The notes under the pieces are model-generated. The model did not search any database and was not told where the DNA came from. It saw only the letters and a list, made by a program, of their open reading frames with translations. Both the position numbers and the translations under genes were made by a program. This document shows positions 59,730 through 64,000 of a stretch of DNA of 64,000 nt, piece after piece; position 1 is the first letter of the stretch, and every line of letters begins with the position of its first letter. Source of the DNA: Pyropia yezoensis (Eukaryota > Rhodophyta > Bangiophyceae > Bangiales > Bangiaceae); assembly GCA_009829735.1 (NCBI GenBank), contig CM020620.1:13823420-13887419 (forward strand), written 5' to 3'.

Positions 59730-60352
59730 GAAAAGCAGCGCTCGGTTTGTCAGGGGGTACAGTAGGTAGGACTGTCAACAAGCCGATCGAGTCTCTCAAT
59801 TGTCGTCGAAACTTTCTTTATTTGTGCGATCGATTGTGACCGGGTATTATCGCGGACGTGACAATATCAGGTCAGACAATAACCGATCAGACTGTACAGC
59901 AATTTAGACCCGGACACCAGGACTGGCTGTCAGCCACACTGGCGTCATGTGGGCGTTGTGCCGGTTCGTCGGCGTTTGCGACCGACCGGGGGCGGCAGCG
60001 CACGTGAGTTGGGCGGCGCCCTGCCGGCTGTCACGAAGAGCTTAGCGGCGGCCGGCGGCGGATATGGCTCCGTATCGTCGCCCTCAACATCGTTCCCGGT
60101 GCCACCACGGGGATGGCGGAGCGAGCCGCCGCCACGTCCTGCGCAACTGGCCGCCGGGGCGTTTGTTCTCCTTGTGGCCTGCGCTGCTGTCGCTACTGTC
60201 TGCCGTGTCGGGGCGGCCCCGGTGGGTGCCGGGGGGCCCGGCCCCCACCCCTGTCGCGCTGTGCGCGATGCTGGTGATAATCTTTCCGGGCGTGGGGCAG
60301 GCACCGGACCTGTTGGCAGCCGGACAAGGTGGAGGCGGCCAAGTCGTCGGAT

Positions 60353-60526
60353 TTGCCCAAGGCGGCGTACGTGATCAAGGCGGCGGATGTGCGCAAGGCA
60401 GCGAACGTGCTCAAGTCGGCGGACATGCTCAAGGCTGTGGACGTGGTCAAGGCGGTGGGTGTGGTCAAGGCGGTGGAAGTGCCCAAGGCGGCGGGCGTGA
60501 CCACGGCGGCGGACGTGCATAAGGCC
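60353..60526 (+). repeat. 18-bp minisatellite, about 10 units
   Basis: Units of the type GTGNTCAAGGCGGCGGAC repeat from 60353. In one frame they encode hexapeptides like KAADVx, in another Gly/Gln-rich GQGGGC-type repeats. A 149-codon frame includes them, but there is no other support for a protein. Confidence 0.85.
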
Positions 60527-61322
60527 AAGACGATGGCGGACGTGTGGAGGGGTGGGGGGAGGGTGAATGATACTACCGGAATTCTATGCACATGGTTGAA
60601 GACGAGGGGTTGTCAAGCGTACCAGGTTTGTTCCAGCGTACGGTATTGGGAGTCGTGGCTGGGGCACGAGTATCTACTGTCAGCCAGTCGACTCTCGCCA
60701 AGCGTAGTGGCGCCAGTGACCGGAGTCATGAGTATTCACAAATGTATTAGCCTGTTGTATGTTTCGGCAACAGTATGAGTACTGCAAGAGTAGCTAGGGC
60801 ATAAAAAACTGGTCAATTTACGAAAATGTACTCCACTTTACGCTTCCGTGTGACTGGATTCCCTTCTCGTGGCTCTTCTGCAGGCTGATCAAGCGAAGGG
60901 AGATCGGGATCCTGCGCTGCGCCTGTCTGTTGTCACGACACCTGGGGGAGAGCCAGGTGGTACACGGGCGCTGGCAAGAGTGGATGTCATTGGCTTCGGC
61001 ATGCCCGAGAGCACTGCCTGACCTTCCATCGCATCAGCCGACTGCAAAAACAATTGTCAGCCCCTCACCCGCCCCACCCTGGGCACCGCCCCGAGGGCCT
61101 GAGGGACCTCGGCGACGCATACAGGGTTGTTGTGGCGGGTGCGCCTGGAGGGCGATGGGTCGAGGAGCGAAAACACGTCAGAATATGAGTCGACAGGGTC
61201 GTGCTCCGCTTGAGTTTTCGAAATCCGCGTATCACGGGCCGAGAAAATATCCCATGAGTACTGGCTGCCAATACTCGGGCGATTTCCATGCCAGCGTATG
61301 TAAACGTATACGTTCAATTGGC

Positions 61323-61344
61323 TTAATTAATCTTTAGATTAATC
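61323..61344. repeat. AT-rich 22-mer, downstream copy
   Basis: Direct repeat of 56465-56486; half of it recurs at 61374-61386. Lies just upstream of the hAT fragment. Confidence 0.7.
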
Positions 61345-61492
61345 TATCATTCATCTATCTGGGGCTCTGAGCTTTTAGATTAATCAAAGAACAATTTCTG
61401 TACTGATACCACGTACATGCCTGACTTCTGAAGCAATTGCGGCCACAATTGTTCGACTGAGACTGGCTGTTTTTCTGACCTGTACCCTTATC

Positions 61493-61922
61493 TTAATCGC
61501 ACCAAAGTCCCCCCTCGGAGCGCCAGCGGGCCAACATTGCTGGAGTCACGTGGCTCCCAGTGACACAAAGAACGCATTCTTCCTCCAGCCCATCCATACC
61601 GCGCCCGCCCTCACCCACACTATCGGTTGCACCACCACTCTCCCCATCCTCTGCAGGAACTGAACCAAAGAAGTCGAGGTCGTCCTCGCTCATGTCGACG
61701 CCGTCCAGGAGCTTGATGTTCATGTGCACAAACATTAGCTTGGCCATCTTGTCGTGGGTCAACCTGTTCCGGATGAGGGAGTGGATATACTTTTGCGTTG
61801 AGAAGGACCTCTCCACAGCGCAGGATGACGGCACCATGCCCGCGAGCGCCTTCCCAATCTCGCGGAGGGCGGGGGCGGAGCCCCCAAAGAGAGACCACCA
61901 GCCCCACAGGTCACGTGGACAG
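61493..61922 (-). pseudogene. hAT transposase C-terminal fragment
   Basis: The open frame encodes WGWWSLFGGSAPALREIGKA, then VPSSCAVERSFSTQKYIHSL, IRNRLTHDKMAKLMFVHMNI, the hAT C-terminal dimerisation domain (P-S---ER-FS---I----RN-L------L-F---N), followed by an acidic tail. Upstream sequence (from about 61922) no longer resembles the transposase, so only the 3' end of an element remains. Confidence 0.8.
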
Positions 61923-62230
61923 GCTACGAATTCAAATTGGGGGTCTATATCTATATTTGGCTATATTCAGGTTTTAATTCAGTTGATCCTGGACCTGACT
62001 TTTATTATACTTCTCAACGTTGATTTTTCGCAGTACAGCTAAAAACTGAAAACGTATTGATTTAAACAATAAATTAATCAAGTCAAAGTTAAAAACGTTA
62101 CTTTTTTGATAAGTTTGGTATGGTGGATGCACGCTCATGAAGCAAATGGGTATTTGGGTTGCTGAGCGAAAATGGCGCGAGTACCGTCACGACGCCTGAA
62201 AAGTATGGGCGTATACGCTTGAGCCAGATA
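61923..62230. other. AT-rich spacer
   Basis: The most AT-rich stretch of the window, with no open frame of note. It separates the transposon-rich block from GC-rich host-like sequence. Confidence 0.5.
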
Positions 62231-64000
62231 CGCTTGACAACCCCTGTTTAAGACCTTCTGCGGATGGGGGGAGTTGTCACACCGCCATCGTATTCGCTCT
62301 CCAGAGGGGGTTGTCGCACCCCCACCCCGCTGGACAACTCCCCCCCTCCCCCGCGCGCCCCCCGTCGCGCCCAGCCGTCCTCGTCATCGGCCAATGAGGC
62401 CGGCAGGGACTCGTCCTCCCTTGCCTCCCTCGCCCCCTCCTCGGCTCCACCCCCCCCGCCCGCAAAGCGTGTCATCACGGTGGTCGACGGAGTGGGAAAG
62501 TGCGCAGTACACCAGCGCAGTCTCCCGCCGCCGCAGATCCGCGGCACCGCTGGGGGGATGAGTGGCGTCAACGATGGTGGCAACCGGTGCAGCGCGTGCA
62601 CGTCAGCGGGCCGGCCACCGGTGCAGCGCGTGCACATCAGCTGCAGCGGGCTACACCACCGCGAGGAGCAAAGACTGCAGGCGAGACATTTGGCACCCGT
62701 AGGTGCCGCTTCTTCTCACCTCTGGGCAGCACCAACGTTAGTGAGGCGGGCAGAGAGGTTGGGGGAGCGGGCACAGGTCGGGGGCGCTGACACGGCTGCT
62801 AGGTAAAGGGCCATGGAAAACTGGACGTTGTGCCCTGACTTCCCAAGGGGAACAGCGCATGTGCTTGAAGGGGGAGTTGGCTAGCCCTGATCTGGCTGAC
62901 GCCAGCGTGGCGCCCCCAGTCGGCCCGCCCCCCTTCCCTTCCTTCTTTCCCTGTTCCACCGCCAACGGGGCGGCGGCGGCGGCCAGCTCCCCCCGAGTGG
63001 CCTTGCCGGCGCAGCACCGACGGCGGGTGGTGGTGGGGGTGGCAATGGCGGCAGCGGGGGGTTGTGCCCCAAGGAGCAGCGGCGGCGGCGACGGCGGCGG
63101 CGACGACGGCGCGCGCCACCGTCTGCGCTCAAGGGTGGCGGGGGCCGTCGCGGCAGCGGCAGCGGATGCTCGCAGCCGCGGTGTCCAAGAGGCAGGTGTG
63201 CACCACCGCCACGGTGAGCGGCCCCCCCCCTCCTCCCCAGTCGGCGTCTTTGGGCTTCGGCGGTGGGGACGGCGGCAGCGGCGGTGGCGGTGGCAGCGAC
63301 GGGGAGCGGCGGCGGCGGCGACGGTGCTGATGGCGTCAGCGGCGGGCACGGCGGACCGCGGCGGCGGCGGCGTGAGCAGCGGGACATCGAGTGTTTATGA
63401 AGAGGGCGCGGCCGTGGGGAGGGGCTTTGCGTCTGGGAGGGGGGCGGGCGGGGTCAACAGCGCTCACAACGGGGCGACACGGGCGTCCAACGGGGCGTGA
63501 CAGAGGGGGCATTGCGTGTATTGGCCGCCCGCCCCTCCCGTCCCCTTGCCCACGTCACACCCCCGTGACGCGCGGTCGTTTCCCCAGAAGGTGGGGCAAG
63601 ATCCCCCCCCCCCCCACCCCCCATCCACCCTGCTCTGAAAGCGGGGGATCTCGACGGCCGCCCACCGTGAACGTGTCTGGCCTTCACCGCGAGGGGGGAC
63701 CAACGCCTAGTTAAGAGGGCCTTCGGCTTTGTGCCCCCGTCACGCAGAGTGAAGCACCAACGAAAGAGACAAGAAAAAATGCGCATAAAAAAGAGGAGCT
63801 CATAGCGCATCTTATGGTGTTTCGCACGGGTATTTGCTTCCACCTGAGTCCGGGCCTCAGGTGCCTGTTTGTGTCTTTCTTGTGCGGCCTTCCGCGTTCT
63901 CTCTGGGTGTTGCCGAGGTTGTTCAACCAATGAGATGTGTGTATTTTCACCCAGAAGACCGCTCTTAACTGGGCGTGGGACGGAGGGCAGTGGAGAGAGG
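62231..64000. other. GC-rich host-like sequence, no gene recognised
   Basis: High GC with GGC-triplet repeats (about 63070-63370). A 213-codon plus-strand frame (62859-63500) and overlapping frames on both strands are Ala/Gly/Arg-rich without a recognisable domain. The last 300 bases are less GC-rich and could be UTR of a gene outside the window. Confidence 0.35.

Noticed and set aside
59757-59790. TACAGTAGGTAGGACTGTC as the terminus of the third Tigger copy
   Set aside because: It begins like the known end but lies in the wrong orientation for the right terminus, and no matching partner was found on the other side.
1-64000. tRNA, rRNA or CRISPR loci
   Set aside because: No T-loop/acceptor pairing consistent with a tRNA, no rRNA-like stretch and no spaced short direct repeats of CRISPR type were seen; the sequence is eukaryotic in character.

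Overview
The window looks like nuclear DNA of a very GC-rich eukaryote, most plausibly a bangiophyte red alga (Porphyra/Pyropia-like). This is an inference from composition, long G/C homopolymers, genes with no or tiny introns, and the mix of transposons; no rRNA, tRNA or organelle gene is present to confirm it.

Three host-like GC-rich blocks alternate with lower-GC transposon-rich blocks. Block 1 (1-11366) holds a PH-domain AGC kinase (1225-4167, +), a convergent PH-domain protein that appears to be a pseudokinase (5590-6789, -), an exosome RNase PH subunit of the RRP46 type (8014-8967, +) and an SMP-30/gluconolactonase-like protein, probably membrane-anchored (9713-10887, -). Block 3 (28672-37881) holds a low-complexity protein with acidic Trp-rich motifs (32380-33645, +) and a MYND zinc-finger protein (33985-35826, -). 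The end of the window (62231-64000) returns to host-like composition without a recognisable gene.

Block 2 (about 11367-28671) may be one large DNA transposon. It contains a decayed Plavaka-type (CACTA-related) transposase on the minus strand and, head to head with it, a four-exon gene of unknown function on the plus strand. A complete 9.4-kb Ty3/gypsy chromovirus (17288-26698; 486-bp LTRs, TSD GTATT) sits inside the first intron of that gene. The chromovirus has gag, pol with a C-terminal chromodomain, and a long antisense ORF between pol and the 3' LTR.

Block 4 (37882-62230) is a transposon graveyard with one well-preserved nest: a Tigger/pogo-type element (37882-46808) with an intact-looking transposase carries a complete Ty1/copia element (37956-44335, minus orientation, TSD AAGAT). 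Next come a gutted Tc1-like fragment, an internally deleted Tigger relative (47361-48362), a PIF/Harbinger remnant with its Myb-like partner gene, a third, mutated Tigger copy, and the tail of a hAT transposase.

Two things stand out. The two unrelated LTR retrotransposons share the same gag/pol junction (ATGA stop-start overlap, -1 frame), each carries one in-frame TGA, and they share a 13-bp LTR terminus. The chromovirus also carries a large antisense gene of unknown function whose reading frame starts inside the LTR.
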